In this document: one piece after another, positions 1 to 9,118 of the stretch
Numbering within the stretch: the first letter of the stretch is position 1
Layout of the letters: each line of letters starts with the position of its first letter
Origin: Bryobacteraceae bacterium
GTDB taxonomy: Bacteria > Acidobacteriota > Terriglobia > Bryobacterales > Bryobacteraceae
DNA: 35,379 bases
Direction: 5' to 3'
Assembly (NCBI GenBank): GCA_025980665.1
Contig: JAICXC010000050.1
Coordinates: forward strand, 1 to 35,379
Notes under the pieces: generated by a model
Seen by the model: only the letters and a program-made list of their open reading frames with translations
What the model was told of the DNA's origin: nothing
Database searches by the model: none
Position numbers and translations under genes: made by a program

Positions 1-1
1 C

Positions 2-1243
2 CCGCTCTCTCCGGTTTGGCCCGACCTGCGGCCGAATTTGTTCCCGTCCACTGTGAACAGCATTGTTGCTGGTCCCCCGGTTGTCGATCAGAACTACGGA
101 CGTCCCGCTCGCATGCTGCAATACAGCGTAGGCGTCCAGCGTGAGATCTCGAGGGATCTGGTGGTAGAAGCCAGCTACGTTGGTAACCGCGGCGTCTGGT
201 GGAGAACCGCATCGTTGCTCGATTACAATGCGCTGACGCCACAGCAACTACTAAGTCAATACGGTCTGGATTGGAGCAATCCCGCGGATCGCACGATCCT
301 CGCTTCGCCGCTGAATTCAGCCGCTGCCGGCCGCTTCCAGAATAAGGTTCCCTATGCCGGCTTCCCGACGACACAAACCGTGGCGCAGTCGCTGCGGCCC
401 TTCCCGCAGTTCACCAGCTTGAGTGCAACAGGAGCCCCGTTAGGCAAGACCTGGTACGATTCGCTCCAACTGAAGGCCACCAAGCGCCTCTCGCACGGGG
501 TAAACTTCACCTGGACTTACACCCGCTCGAAAGAACTCCAGTTGGGAGCCGAGGATTACACCGGCCTGGGTGTGATCAATGACGTCTTCAATCGCGATAA
601 CAATAAGCAGTTGTCGGCCTCCTCGCGGCCGAATTGGATGACACTGGCCGTCAATTACACCACGCCCCATGTGAGCCAGAACCGCTGGCTCAGTTACGCT
701 ACCCGGGATTGGATGCTGGGCGCCGTGCTCCAGTATGGCAGCGGCTTGCCGATCCAAGCGCCGCTCAGTCCGAACAACAACAACGCGGCGACGCTCTTGC
801 GCGGTACTTATGCGACGCGCGTTCCAGGAGTGCCGCTCTACCTGGTGGATATAAACTGCCACTGTTACGACCCCAGCAAGACGCAGGTGCTGAATCCCGC
901 GGCGTGGACCGATACTCCTAACGGAACGTTCAGTCCCTCAGCGGCTTATTACAACGACTATCGTTATCAGCGGCGCCCGTCGGAACTGGCCAGCTTCGGC
1001 CGGACGTTCCGCCTTAAAGAGCGCGCCGCGCTTTCCATCCGCGCCGAATTCAATAACGTATTCAATCGGACGCTGCTCCTCGGCGTAACCTCTGGGACGT
1101 ACGTTAACCCCAGCACCGCACTCAATACTCCCGTCAAAGCCGGTCCCGATGGCCGCAACATTAGCGGATTCGGAACCATCAACACCACGGGCACGGTCAG
1201 CGGAGAACGCCAAGGCACCATCGTGGCGCGCCTCACGTTCTAG
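2..1243 (+). CDS. TonB-dependent receptor, C-terminal beta-barrel part (5' truncated by window)
   Basis: The reading frame is open from base 2, so the N-terminus, including any plug and carboxypeptidase-regulatory-like domain, lies outside the window; about 413 residues are visible. The visible part has many alternating hydrophobic/polar strands with aromatic girdles. Barrel-type phrases typical of Oar-like acidobacterial receptors are present: 'VEASYVGNRG' near the start, 'WYDSLQLKATKRLSHG' in the middle and 'IRAEFNNVFNRTLL' near the end. It finishes in a hydrophobic strand with terminal Phe (VARLTF), the usual outer-membrane insertion signal. In this lineage such proteins are large outer-membrane transporters of unknown substrate. 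The next gene starts 53 bases downstream with its own ribosome-binding site. The family call is from motif recognition and the substrate cannot be inferred. Confidence 0.85.
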   Translation, partial: PLSPVWPDLRPNLFPSTVNSIVAGPPVVDQNYGRPARMLQYSVGVQREISRDLVVEASYVGNRGVWWRTASLLDYNALTPQQLLSQYGLDWSNPADRTILASPLNSAAAGRFQNKVPYAGFPTTQTVAQSLRPFPQFTSLSATGAPLGKTWYDSLQLKATKRLSHGVNFTWTYTRSKELQLGAEDYTGLGVINDVFNRDNNKQLSASSRPNWMTLAVNYTTPHVSQNRWLSYATRDWMLGAVLQYGSGLPIQAPLSPNNNNAATLLRGTYATRVPGVPLYLVDINCHCYDPSKTQVLNPAAWTDTPNGTFSPSAAYYNDYRYQRRPSELASFGRTFRLKERAALSIRAEFNNVFNRTLLLGVTSGTYVNPSTALNTPVKAGPDGRNISGFGTINTTGTVSGERQGTIVARLTF

Positions 1244-1296
1244 CGGTACCCGGTGGTATTATCAATTCGTTTCTGGAGTAAGGGAGGAGCCTGATA

Positions 1297-2478
1297 ATGC
1301 CCGATAAGATCAGCCGTAGGGAGACTCTACGTCGCGGACTGGCCGCCACCAGCCTGCTTGCGCTGCTGCCGGATTGGTCCGTTCCTGCTCTCGCTCAGGG
1401 CGAGACCGATGTTCCGTTTACCGACCTTCCCAAGAACTTCAATCCGGGCGGACTCCCCGGCGCCGCGACGCGCCAACTCGATATCCGCACGATCGACGGC
1501 ATGCTGACCCCCAAGGATCAGTTTTTTACCACGCAACACTTCACGAAACCCCAAATCGATCCTGCCAAGTACCGTTTGAAGTTCACGGGCATGGTGAACA
1601 AGCCGACCGAATTCACGCTAGCCGATCTGAAGGCCATGAAATCGGTCGAGCTGGTCAATGGCTTCGAATGCTCCGGCAACAGCCCGCGGGCGATTCAAGG
1701 ATTGTCGTCCTGTGGCAAATTTACCGGAGTGCCGTTGAGCCGCGTGCTGAAACAGCTCGGAGTCAATCCGAAGGCCAGGGAAGTAGTCTTCTTCGGCTAC
1801 GATCATGGACCGCTGGACATCGCATTCCGCCAGCAGACGTATAAACTCGATCAGCAATTCGGCCGCAGCGTTACTCTTGAGCATGCCCTGAAGCCGGAAC
1901 CGCTGATCGCCTATGCGCTCAACGGCGAGCCGCTCACGCTCAACCAGGGATTCCCCGTCCGTCTCATCATGCCGGGCTGGTACGGAGTGGCCAACGTAAA
2001 GTGGCTGGGAGAGGTCCATCTCCAGGAAGATCGCTACCTCGGCAATTTTCAAGCCCGTTGGTATCGGACTTTGCGCGGCGTGGGCGGGACCGGCCAGGAT
2101 AACGATCCGGACACGCAATGGGTGGAAACCGAAGTCACCCATATGCAGCTCAAGTCGGTGATCGCGCGCGTGCGCAAGACCGGGGGCGCGTACCAGGTCC
2201 TGGGCTTCGTCTTGAACGACGGCACGCCGGTGAAATCGGTGGAAGTCCGGATCGACAACGGTCCTTGGCAAAGAGCGACACTCGATTCCGCGAATTCGCA
2301 ATTTTCGTGGAAGCTGTTTACTTATCGTTGGGAGGGCGCTCTTCCCGGCGAGCACACGCTGGTTTCGCGCGTCACAGACGTGAACGGAGTGGTCCAGCCG
2401 ACCACTTCCGAGCTGTCCAGGAAGAAGACGTTCCTTGAGGACAACTCGCAGTTTCCGCGCAAGGTCATGATCGCCTAA
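1297..2478 (+). CDS. Tat-exported sulfite oxidase-family molybdopterin oxidoreductase
   Basis: This 393-aa protein belongs to the Oxidored_molyb plus Mo-co_dimer family (sulfite oxidase/SorA-like). Residues 1-34 form a twin-arginine-type signal (SRRETLRRG followed by a hydrophobic stretch and ALAQG), so it should be exported folded with its cofactor to the periplasm. The likely Mo-ligating cysteine is Cys125 in '[11 protein letters not shown]'. The segment '[20 protein letters not shown]' (about 213-232) is a family hallmark. The region after about residue 280 has the immunoglobulin-like dimerisation fold ('[13 protein letters not shown]'). No haem domain is present, and no dedicated cytochrome subunit lies next to it. 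The start ATG is backed by a strong AGGGAGGAG ribosome-binding site. The true substrate could be sulfite or another S- or N-oxide. Confidence 0.9.
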   Translation: MPDKISRRETLRRGLAATSLLALLPDWSVPALAQGETDVPFTDLPKNFNPGGLPGAATRQLDIRTIDGMLTPKDQFFTTQHFTKPQIDPAKYRLKFTGMVNKPTEFTLADLKAMKSVELVNGFECSGNSPRAIQGLSSCGKFTGVPLSRVLKQLGVNPKAREVVFFGYDHGPLDIAFRQQTYKLDQQFGRSVTLEHALKPEPLIAYALNGEPLTLNQGFPVRLIMPGWYGVANVKWLGEVHLQEDRYLGNFQARWYRTLRGVGGTGQDNDPDTQWVETEVTHMQLKSVIARVRKTGGAYQVLGFVLNDGTPVKSVEVRIDNGPWQRATLDSANSQFSWKLFTYRWEGALPGEHTLVSRVTDVNGVVQPTTSELSRKKTFLEDNSQFPRKVMIA

Positions 2479-2533
2479 CTGCGTCGCCGCCCCTCCAATC
2501 GCAGAAGACAGAAGTTCGCGCGATAATAGAGGG

Positions 2534-4375
2534 ATGTCTACGGTAACTACTAAGTCCGCCCGCGATGTTTCCAAGCCGCTAAGTGCAAATAAGCACCTTC
2601 TCCGCTGGGTGGAGAAGATGGCCGAACTCACCACGCCGGCAAACATCCATTGGGTGGACGGCTCCCAGGAAGAGAACGACGCCCTTTGCGCCCAAATGGT
2701 TGAAAACGGGACGTTTATCAAGCTGAACCAGGATCTGTGGCCGGGCTGTTATTACGCCCGCTCGGATGCCAGCGATGTCGCCCGCGTGGAGGATCGCACC
2801 TTCATCTGCTCCCTGTCTAAAGACAACGCCGGGCCCACCAACAATTGGGTCAATCCGGTGGAAATGCGCCACAAGCTCAAAGAACTCTTCAACGGCTGCA
2901 TGCGCGGGCGCACCATGTACGTCCTGCCTTTCAGCATGGGACCAGTCGGATCGCCGATGTCCCAGATCGGCGTCCAGCTTACCGATTCTCCGTATGTCGT
3001 GGTCAACATGCGGATCATGGCGCGGATCGGCAAGGCAATTTACGCGGAAATCGATAAGGTCGACACGCGGGTAGTACCGTGTATGCACACCGTGGGGATG
3101 CCCTTGGACCCAGGTGACCGGGACGTACCGTGGCCGTGCAACGACGAGAAATATATTGTTCATTTCCCCGAAGCTCGCGAGATCTGGTCCTACGGATCGG
3201 GTTACGGCGGAAACGCGCTCTTAGGCAAAAAGTGTTTCGCGCTGCGTATTGCCTCGAACATCGCGCGCGATGAGGGCTGGATGGCCGAGCATATGCTGAT
3301 TCTCGGTGTCGAGGATCCGCAGGGCGAAAAGACTTACGTGGCGGCGGCGTTTCCCAGCGCCTGCGGTAAAACCAACTTTTCCATGCTGATCCCGCCTCGC
3401 GGATTCGAGGGATGGAAGGTCTGGACGGTCGGCGACGATATTGCCTGGATCAAGCCGGACGCCAACGGGCGTCTGCGCGCAATTAATCCTGAAGCCGGAT
3501 TCTTCGGCGTGGCGCCGGGAACGTCCGTGAAGACGAACCCGAATGCGATGACAACGCTTTCAAAGAATACGATCTTCACCAACGTCGCGTTGACGCCGGA
3601 AGGCGGAGTGTGGTGGGAGGGCATGACGGACGATCCGCCGGCCGAGTGCACCGATTGGAAGGGCAACCGCTGGACTCCCCAAATCGCCAAGGAAACCGGC
3701 GCCAAGGCGGCGCACCCCAACTCGCGATTCACGGCCCCGGCATCGCAATGCCCCACCATCGATCCGGCCTGGGAAGCGCCGGATGGCGTGCCGATCAGCG
3801 CTCTGATCTTCGGTGGCCGCCGCGCGACCACCATGCCACTCGTTTATCAAGCCTTCAACTGGTCCGGTGGCGTTTACACCGGCGCGACCATGGGCTCGGA
3901 AACCACTGCCGCGATCGTCGGAACGGTTGGGCAGGTTCGCCGGGATCCAATGGCCATGCTGCCCTTCTGCGGCTATCATATGGGCGATTATTTCCGGCAC
4001 TGGATCAAGATGCAGCGCACCTTGACGGAGACTCCGCGAATCTATCACGTGAACTGGTTCCGCAAGGATGCTGAAGGCAAGTTTCTATGGCCGGGCTTCA
4101 GCGAGAACATGCGCGTTCTGAAGTGGATCGTCGATCGCGCCCACGGACGGGCTCTCGCGCGTGAAACTCCTATTGGGTGGATGCCCCGCTATGAAGACAT
4201 CGAGTGGGAAGGTCTGGGCTCGTTCACCAAGGAGCGATTCGACGATTTACAAGCGTTCGATCGCGACGCTTGGCGCAAAGAAGTGATGGCTCATGAGGAA
4301 CTATTCCTGAAGCTGCACGATCATCTGCCTCCGGAAATGATTTACGAGCGCGAACTTCTGATTTGCAGGTTGTAG
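2534..4375 (+). CDS. pckG: Phosphoenolpyruvate carboxykinase (GTP)
   Basis: This 613-aa cytosolic enzyme converts oxaloacetate plus GTP to phosphoenolpyruvate, CO2 and GDP, the entry step of gluconeogenesis. The length and motifs fit the GTP class: the P-loop FPSACGKTN (273-281), the metal-binding kinase-2 motif [10 protein letters not shown] (300-309) with Asp301/Asp302, '[12 protein letters not shown]' (320-331), and '[17 protein letters not shown]' with the guanine/substrate-site arginines. It is full length and closes in the normal LICRL tail. The start ATG is preceded directly by GATAAT then AGAGGG, so the transcript leader may be extremely short. It is probably transcribed alone: a 55-base gap separates it from the upstream oxidoreductase, and a hairpin-capable repeat follows its stop. 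Confidence 0.97.
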   Translation: MSTVTTKSARDVSKPLSANKHLLRWVEKMAELTTPANIHWVDGSQEENDALCAQMVENGTFIKLNQDLWPGCYYARSDASDVARVEDRTFICSLSKDNAGPTNNWVNPVEMRHKLKELFNGCMRGRTMYVLPFSMGPVGSPMSQIGVQLTDSPYVVVNMRIMARIGKAIYAEIDKVDTRVVPCMHTVGMPLDPGDRDVPWPCNDEKYIVHFPEAREIWSYGSGYGGNALLGKKCFALRIASNIARDEGWMAEHMLILGVEDPQGEKTYVAAAFPSACGKTNFSMLIPPRGFEGWKVWTVGDDIAWIKPDANGRLRAINPEAGFFGVAPGTSVKTNPNAMTTLSKNTIFTNVALTPEGGVWWEGMTDDPPAECTDWKGNRWTPQIAKETGAKAAHPNSRFTAPASQCPTIDPAWEAPDGVPISALIFGGRRATTMPLVYQAFNWSGGVYTGATMGSETTAAIVGTVGQVRRDPMAMLPFCGYHMGDYFRHWIKMQRTLTETPRIYHVNWFRKDAEGKFLWPGFSENMRVLKWIVDRAHGRALARETPIGWMPRYEDIEWEGLGSFTKERFDDLQAFDRDAWRKEVMAHEELFLKLHDHLPPEMIYERELLICRL

Positions 4376-4376
4376 G

Positions 4377-4406
4377 GTCGGGCATGCCCCGACGCTCACC
4401 GTCGGG
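4377..4406. repeat. Inverted-repeat cluster between convergent genes (possible terminator)
   Basis: GTCGGG (4377-4382), CCCGAC (4388-4393) and GTCGGG (4401-4406) alternate, so either of two mutually exclusive 6-bp hairpins can form. The element lies between the pckG stop and the convergent downstream gene and covers that gene's stop codon. Neither side shows a clean T-run in the correct position, so a Rho-independent terminator is only a possibility. Confidence 0.4.
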
Positions 4407-5514
4407 AAAACACGTCGATGAGCTCGATCACCAGGATCGCCACCACCATGACTTCCAGGATGAATGCGCGTGCCTGGTGAAACTCGTTCACCATGACTTC
4501 GTACAGCTCCCCGGCGATTCTTAGTTTCTGATCGACCAGATTTCGATAGTCGGGAACGCCGACGCGATTGGCCGCCATGCGGTACGCGCGCGCGTAAAAC
4601 ATATCGCTCAGAAACTTGATGGAATTGTCCGCCTTCTCGGCTAGCTCCCGAACGTCGAGGCGCATGGCGTTGAGACGCTCGGCTTCGCCAGCCATTTTCC
4701 AGCGGCGTAGAAATCGCCCGCGGTGGCCCAGCATCCGGTATACGTTGTTCAGCACGCGGGTCAGAACTTCGTCGTAGTGGCGGAATTCCAGTAACTGGGT
4801 GTTGGCATACTCCAAAAGCTGAATCGTGGGGGCGGCGCCCTCCGGCGTATCGTATACGAATGCCCCTACCCATCCGGCTACCAGCAAGTCGCAAGGATAG
4901 TAGGAAAGCGCCGCCTGGAGAGCTTCGTTCTGTTCAGGCTGGGCCAATGCCGAGGCTTCCCCGCGGACGATCTGCGCGGCCTGTTGTCCATGCTCGGCAA
5001 GCATAGCGGCCGCGGTCAGCGGCTGGCGTTGATCGTCCAAAGCTTCCCGTATTTGAATGATGTAATAATCCTCGTTCAGCCAGTTCTCGTAGGGATCGAC
5101 GAGCGCCGCTCGCGCACGTTTCAAACATCCTCGGACCATCTCGGACGTCTGCTTCTCAAATTCCGGCTCGGCCAGCAACCGGCTGGATAAGCGCACCAGG
5201 TCATCCCAGCCGGTCTCGAAATCCAGCTTTAATTCGACGCTGACCACGCCATACTCGAAGTATTTGATGCGAGCCTGAAACTGTTCGCCACTGTTCATGG
5301 ATACTAAGCCGAGGTTCTCGACCACGGGTGAGCTTTCAAAACGGACGTAGTCGGGGACCGGGTGTTTGAACACCGGCTCCCTGTGTGCCGCCTCCATTCC
5401 GGACTGGGGCCGCAGAGTATCCAGACGGATCTGCTCCGCAACATCGTAAAGGACCAGGGCCAGGAAGGAAACGCGGAGCGGAGGCTGCGTGGGCATCCAG
5501 TTCAAGCATGCCAC
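4396..5514 (-). CDS. Membrane-anchored protein resembling RMD1/DUF155 family
   Basis: This 372-aa protein has an N-terminal mixed alpha/beta half ('LYDVAEQIRLDTLRP', 'FEYGVVSVELKLDF'), then a long charged helical half ending in one hydrophobic segment near the C-terminus ('VMVVAILVIELIDVF') and a short basic tail. That arrangement (soluble domain, helical bundle, single C-terminal membrane anchor) is like RMD1/YagE/DUF155 proteins, whose biochemical role is poorly defined. I am sure it is a gene and less sure of the family. Position 5514 is a GTG; an ATG at 5496 (residue 7, MPTQPP) is an equally good start. It is divergent from the DUF1080 gene that starts at 5556 and convergent with pckG. 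Confidence 0.75.
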   Translation of the reverse strand: MACLNWMPTQPPLRVSFLALVLYDVAEQIRLDTLRPQSGMEAAHREPVFKHPVPDYVRFESSPVVENLGLVSMNSGEQFQARIKYFEYGVVSVELKLDFETGWDDLVRLSSRLLAEPEFEKQTSEMVRGCLKRARAALVDPYENWLNEDYYIIQIREALDDQRQPLTAAAMLAEHGQQAAQIVRGEASALAQPEQNEALQAALSYYPCDLLVAGWVGAFVYDTPEGAAPTIQLLEYANTQLLEFRHYDEVLTRVLNNVYRMLGHRGRFLRRWKMAGEAERLNAMRLDVRELAEKADNSIKFLSDMFYARAYRMAANRVGVPDYRNLVDQKLRIAGELYEVMVNEFHQARAFILEVMVVAILVIELIDVFSRR

Positions 5515-5555
5515 GCCCTGGGCACTTGCGTTACTATGGCGCAGGGAGGCGATCT

Positions 5556-6335
5556 ATGGCGCGATTTGCCTTGCTAGTTCTGACGGCCGTGGCGATGTTC
5601 GGTCAAGCAAACCACGATCTGGGCTACGACGATATTCCCATGCTGCCCGGCCTTCCATTCCACGTTCACGATCCTAAGCGCCCGCATCCGCCCGTGGTGA
5701 CTCCCGCGGCGCAGGCCGGCGGCGCACCCTCCGATGCGATCGTGCTCTTTGATGGTAAGGACTTATCAGAATGGCAGAGCGGCAAGAGCAATTGGAAGGT
5801 GGCCAGCGGATATCTGGAAGTCGCGCCCGGCGCCGGCGATCTCGTCACCAAACAGAAATTCGGCGATGTGCAATTGCATGTCGAATGGGCCGCGCCCTTG
5901 GAAATCCGCGGCAACAGCCAGAATCGCGGTAATAGCGGGATCTACTTGCAGGGCCGCTACGAAGTGCAGGTGCTCGATTCCTACCAGAATCCGACTTATG
6001 CCGATGGGCAGGCGGGGGCGCTTTACGGGCAATGGCCGCCACTCGCCAACGCTACGCGCAAACCCGGCGAATGGCAAAGCTACGATATCGTCTTCGAGGC
6101 CCCAAAATTTGAGGCGGGCAAACTAGTCAGGCCAGCATACGCCACGGTCTTTCTCAACGGCGTTCTTTTGCACAGCCACAAAGAATTGATGGGGCCGACG
6201 GTGCATCGCCAGCTCGCGAAATACACCGCGCATCCCGCCGAGGATTCGCTGGTACTTCAGGACCATCAGCAGCCAGTGCGCTATCGCAACATTTGGATCC
6301 GCCGCTTGCGCGGTTACGATCAGCCGGAGAAATAG
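5556..6335 (+). CDS. Secreted DUF1080 (3-keto-disaccharide hydrolase-like) protein
   Basis: This 259-aa exported protein has a signal peptide at 1-18 (MARFALLVLTAVAMFGQA). It then has a DUF1080 beta-sandwich of the concanavalin-A-like fold: 'AIVLFDGKDLSEWQ', 'GDVQLHVEWAAP', 'NRGNSGIYLQGRYEVQVLDS', 'GEWQSYDIVFEAPKF' and the closing 'VRYRNIWIRRL'. Some family members hydrolyse 3-keto-glycosides, and many in planctomycetes and acidobacteria are uncharacterised. The ORF stays open upstream to 5385, but the ATG at 5556 is chosen because AGGGAGG sits at 5543-5549 and a signal peptide begins right there. The gene starts the long same-strand run of exported proteins that extends to 11694. Its stop is shared with the next start (TAGTG). 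Confidence 0.92.
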   Translation: MARFALLVLTAVAMFGQANHDLGYDDIPMLPGLPFHVHDPKRPHPPVVTPAAQAGGAPSDAIVLFDGKDLSEWQSGKSNWKVASGYLEVAPGAGDLVTKQKFGDVQLHVEWAAPLEIRGNSQNRGNSGIYLQGRYEVQVLDSYQNPTYADGQAGALYGQWPPLANATRKPGEWQSYDIVFEAPKFEAGKLVRPAYATVFLNGVLLHSHKELMGPTVHRQLAKYTAHPAEDSLVLQDHQQPVRYRNIWIRRLRGYDQPEK

Positions 6336-7102
6336 TGTTCAAGATCCTCACATTTGCGCTAGTCGTGGCGATGGCTCCCAGAGCCGCTGGGCAAGGCGAA
6401 GCCATCGAGACGGCCGAGCGCCTGAGCGCATCCGCTCCCAAAGGTCCCGCGCCGCGAACGTCTTCTGGTAAACCGGATCTTTCGGGAGTCTGGAGCCCGG
6501 ATCGCGCTTTCATCTACAACATCGAGACTGCGCTGAAGAAAGGCGAAAAGCTTCCGATCCAGCCATGGGCCGAGAAACTCGCCGCCCAGCGCATGTCGAA
6601 AGACGATCCCGAGGCGAACTGCCTGCCGACCGGCGTCCCTCGCATGGCGCCCTATCCGTGGCGGATTGTGCAAACGCCCACGCATATCTTCTTCTTGTTC
6701 GAAGGGAACATCCACAGTTATCGCCAGATCTTTCTCGGTGATCGTGAAAAAGTCGGGCGCAAGCATCCCTCCGATCTCGATCCCAGCTGGTACGGCGATT
6801 CCATCGGAAGCTGGGACGGCGATGCGTTGGTGGTCGATTCCATCGGGTTCAACGACAAATTCTGGTTCGATTTTGCGGGCCATCCGCACACCGAGCAGTT
6901 GCACATCGTCGAGCGCTTCCACCGCCCCGATCTCGGTCATTTGGATATCGAAGCCACCATCACGGATCCCGGAGCGTATACGCGACCATTTACTATGTAC
7001 GGGCACTCCGTGCTTGAGGCGAATGCCGATCTGTTCGAATATATCTGCAATGAAAATAACCAGGACGTACCACACATTACGGGCAAAGACGATCGCCGCT
7101 AG
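6335..7102 (+). CDS. Secreted protein with the shared two-cysteine periplasmic module (stand-alone copy 1)
   Basis: The protein has 255 residues when started at the GTG overlapping the upstream stop (TAGTG), which opens a signal peptide (residues 1-20, ending AAGQ). After 'GKPDLSGVWSP' (45-55) it carries a module also found in the genes at 9118 and 10765. Shared features are 'PWAEKLA', a 'DDP' followed by Cys96, a 'YGDSIGSWDGDALVV' motif, 'GHPHTEQL', 'DPGAYTRP', and a C-terminal 'YICNENN' with the second cysteine. The two cysteines could pair in the periplasm. I do not know a function. The gene overlaps the following solute-binding protein gene by 53 bases. Confidence 0.85.
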   Translation: MFKILTFALVVAMAPRAAGQGEAIETAERLSASAPKGPAPRTSSGKPDLSGVWSPDRAFIYNIETALKKGEKLPIQPWAEKLAAQRMSKDDPEANCLPTGVPRMAPYPWRIVQTPTHIFFLFEGNIHSYRQIFLGDREKVGRKHPSDLDPSWYGDSIGSWDGDALVVDSIGFNDKFWFDFAGHPHTEQLHIVERFHRPDLGHLDIEATITDPGAYTRPFTMYGHSVLEANADLFEYICNENNQDVPHITGKDDRR

Positions 7103-8123
7103 CTGCTTGCTGTTCGCGACGGTCGTCGCCGCGCAGGCCCAGACGCCCGCGCTGCGCGATATCACCATTAACTACGCCACTCGCACTGGCACCACCTGGC
7201 CGCTTTACATCGCCCAGGAAGCCGGCTATTTCGAAAAATATGGGTATCGGGCGAAGCTAGTGTTCGCAGTGCATCCGGCAGCCGTCGCGATGATCGTTAG
7301 CGGCGAAGCGCAGATGACCAACTATCCGCTGGAGCAGGCCATGCAGGCGGCTTCGAAAGATGGATCGCTGGTGATGATCGGGAGTCCTTACCGGAAGAGC
7401 TTGTTCGCGCTGATGGCTCCGAACACTTTTGCGAGCGTCAAGGATCTCAAGGGCAAACGGATCGGCGTCAGCCAGTTGGGCGACGCGCCGTACAACTATG
7501 CGGTCGGATTGCTATCGAAGTTCGGGCTGGGCCCGCGGGATGTCCAGTGGATCCCGATCGGAACTGACGTGAACGGCCGCGCCGCAGCTCTTTTGAGCGG
7601 CCGGGTGGATGCCACCATGCTCACCGCCCCCATCTATTTCAAGCTGGAGGAGAAGGGCTACAAGAGCCTGGCGAACACCAGCGATTACGACGACATCTAT
7701 GCGCCCACGGTTTACTTATATAAGAAGAGCCTCGCGACCTCCGATCCGAAGCTGCCCGAACTGATGATCAAGGTCCATGCGGAAGCCATCCAGCGCTTCT
7801 ATGAGGACAAAGCCTTCGCGGTGAAGGCATACCTCGCCTACAACAAGAACGACGATCCGGCCGATATCGCCCGCGTGTACGATCGTTACGCCAGCACCAA
7901 CACATATGAGCGCATCCCCTATCTCAAGGCGGCTGCCGTCCGGTACATGATCGACCATCCGGTGGACACGCAATCGGCCGCGCAGTTGAAGAAGTTCGAC
8001 TTCCGCACCGTGATCGACAACGCCGCGGTCGACCGCTTGGTGCGCGAAGGCTTCTTCGAGAAGCTTTACGGCCCGGCCATCAAGGCCGAAGAGGATCGCC
8101 AGGCCAAGACAGCGTTCCGGTAG
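7050..8123 (+). CDS. ABC-type substrate-binding protein, NMT1/SsuA/TauA-like (orphan)
   Basis: This 357-aa periplasmic binding protein carries an N-terminal signal (residues 1-31, with the hydrophobic run IAASCLLFATVVAAQAQ). It then shows the NMT1/THI5-like start 'INYATRTGTTWPLYIAQEAG' (40-59), 'LKGKRIGVSQLGD' and 'GRVDATML'. The family binds small molecules such as sulfonates, nitrate, taurine or pyrimidine precursors for an ABC importer. No permease or ATPase gene is adjacent, so its partner or a non-transport role is unknown. The ATG at 7050 is the only standard start that keeps the complete signal peptide, which forces a 53-base overlap with the upstream gene. The ligand cannot be deduced. 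Confidence 0.88.
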   Translation: MKITRTYHTLRAKTIAASCLLFATVVAAQAQTPALRDITINYATRTGTTWPLYIAQEAGYFEKYGYRAKLVFAVHPAAVAMIVSGEAQMTNYPLEQAMQAASKDGSLVMIGSPYRKSLFALMAPNTFASVKDLKGKRIGVSQLGDAPYNYAVGLLSKFGLGPRDVQWIPIGTDVNGRAAALLSGRVDATMLTAPIYFKLEEKGYKSLANTSDYDDIYAPTVYLYKKSLATSDPKLPELMIKVHAEAIQRFYEDKAFAVKAYLAYNKNDDPADIARVYDRYASTNTYERIPYLKAAAVRYMIDHPVDTQSAAQLKKFDFRTVIDNAAVDRLVREGFFEKLYGPAIKAEEDRQAKTAFR

Positions 8124-8166
8124 CGGTTACCTCCCTCGTCTAAACAGCGTCTTAATACAAGCACCC

Positions 8167-8195
8167 TTGACAATGCGGGCCGAAAATGTTGATCT
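8167..8195 (+). promoter_or_regulatory. Possible sigma-70 promoter (perfect -35, weak -10)
   Basis: TTGACA at 8167-8172 is followed after 17 bases by TGATCT (8190-8195). It lies in the 116-base gap before the small secreted protein gene at 8240, the largest gap inside the 5.5-11.7 kb run, so it may start a sub-operon. The -10 match is poor. Confidence 0.3.
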
Positions 8196-8239
8196 GTAAG
8201 GTACCCACCAGAACCCGTAAGGTGTGTAAGGAGAAGAAG

Positions 8240-8635
8240 ATGCGCCGCGTTGCCGCTGTTTTAGCCTGTCTTGTAGCAGGCTTTGCCCTCACCATGCTGG
8301 CCCAAGAGGGCCACCCGTTGACCGGAACCTGGCACGGTGACTACGGTACATCCCCTACCCAGCGGACCCCAATTGTTTTCCTGATGCATTGGAATAGCAA
8401 GACCGTCGAGGGCAAAATCAATCCCGGCGCCAACTCGATCCCCTTGAAGGTAGCGACCCTCGATGCGAGTAAGTGGGGCGTGCATTTTGAGGCTGATATG
8501 AAGGATGCTTCGGGCAAAGCGATGCCCATGGTTTTCGACGGAAAACTGGAGAACGTCGGTTCTTACAATCGCACGATCATCGGCACCTGGACCTCAGGGA
8601 CCCAAAAGGGCGACTTCAAGCTCACCCGCGACTGA
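8240..8635 (+). CDS. Small secreted hypothetical protein
   Basis: This 131-aa protein has a clear signal peptide (MRRVAAVLACLVAGFALTMLAQ). The mature domain is about 110 residues and predicted mainly beta: 'LTGTWHGDYG', 'VFLMHWNSKTVEGKINPG', 'WGVHFEADMKD', 'IIGTWTSGTQKGDFKLTR'. The pattern, opening and closing with 'GTW' strands, resembles small lipocalin-like or avidin-like barrels, but this is a visual impression only. The reading frame is open back to 8186, but the ATG at 8240 has AAGGAG at 8228-8233 and begins the signal peptide. It is followed 21 bases later by the dihaem cytochrome gene. Confidence 0.88.
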   Translation: MRRVAAVLACLVAGFALTMLAQEGHPLTGTWHGDYGTSPTQRTPIVFLMHWNSKTVEGKINPGANSIPLKVATLDASKWGVHFEADMKDASGKAMPMVFDGKLENVGSYNRTIIGTWTSGTQKGDFKLTRD

Positions 8636-8656
8636 CACGATTCGCGATGAACCAGA

Positions 8657-9118
8657 ATGTTGGGAAGACAAGTAGCGCTGTGGGGAATGAATCTGTTGCT
8701 TGGAGCAGCAGCGTTTGCCGCCAGCCCGCTTCCGGAAGGGCCCGGCAAGAAGACGCTCGAATCGGCCTGCTCGGCATGTCACGCCCTGGATGTCATTACC
8801 AGCAAGACCTGGGATCGGAAACAGTGGCAGGACGAGCTCGCCAAGAAGAAGGATCTCCACTTGAGCCGCGAAGAAACCATAGATCTGGTGGGCTATCTGT
8901 CCCGGCACTTCGGACCCAAGGATCGCGGCAAGGAACTGGTCCAAGAGATTTGCAGTTTTTGTCACGGTCTGGCGAAACTCCAGGGCCAGACGTACACCCG
9001 CAGCGAATGGGAGAGCGTGACGAAAGGTATGATCTTCGAAGGCGCGCCAGTGACGGAAGAAGAATATTCCTTGATTCTGGACTACCTCGAAAAGAATTAC
9101 GGAGCTGAGGAGAAGTAA
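8657..9118 (+). CDS. Periplasmic dihaem c-type cytochrome
   Basis: This 153-aa exported protein has a signal peptide (about 1-22) and two haem-attachment motifs, CSACH (38-42) and CSFCH (99-103), about 60 residues apart. The repeat layout with W-x-x...E-x-x-x-I-x-x-YL segments after each haem looks like the dihaem domain of quinohaemoprotein amine dehydrogenase alpha subunits. The first half has no methionine after the haem motif; the second has Met125, so the haem ligation may differ between halves. It presumably passes electrons in the periplasm. Its TAA stop overlaps the ATG of the next gene (TAATG), suggesting coupled translation and a functional link with the DUF6152 fusion protein. Confidence 0.93.
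   Translation: MLGRQVALWGMNLLLGAAAFAASPLPEGPGKKTLESACSACHALDVITSKTWDRKQWQDELAKKKDLHLSREETIDLVGYLSRHFGPKDRGKELVQEICSFCHGLAKLQGQTYTRSEWESVTKGMIFEGAPVTEEEYSLILDYLEKNYGAEEK

Noticed and set aside
1618-2721. 367-codon open frame on the minus strand across the oxidoreductase and pckG starts
   Set aside because: It is a high-GC shadow frame; both sense genes have clear domains and the antisense translation shows no recognisable motif.
5385-5555. N-terminal extension of the DUF1080 protein
   Set aside because: The region is antisense to the start of the divergent gene; ribosome-binding site and signal peptide both point to 5556.
6666-7049. N-terminal extension of the solute-binding protein
   Set aside because: Ser/Pro/Ile-rich shadow of the 6335 gene; the signal peptide begins at the ATG at 7050.
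6359-7168. 269-codon minus-strand frame over the 6335 gene
   Set aside because: Antisense shadow of a gene whose protein motifs are conserved in two paralogues in the same window.
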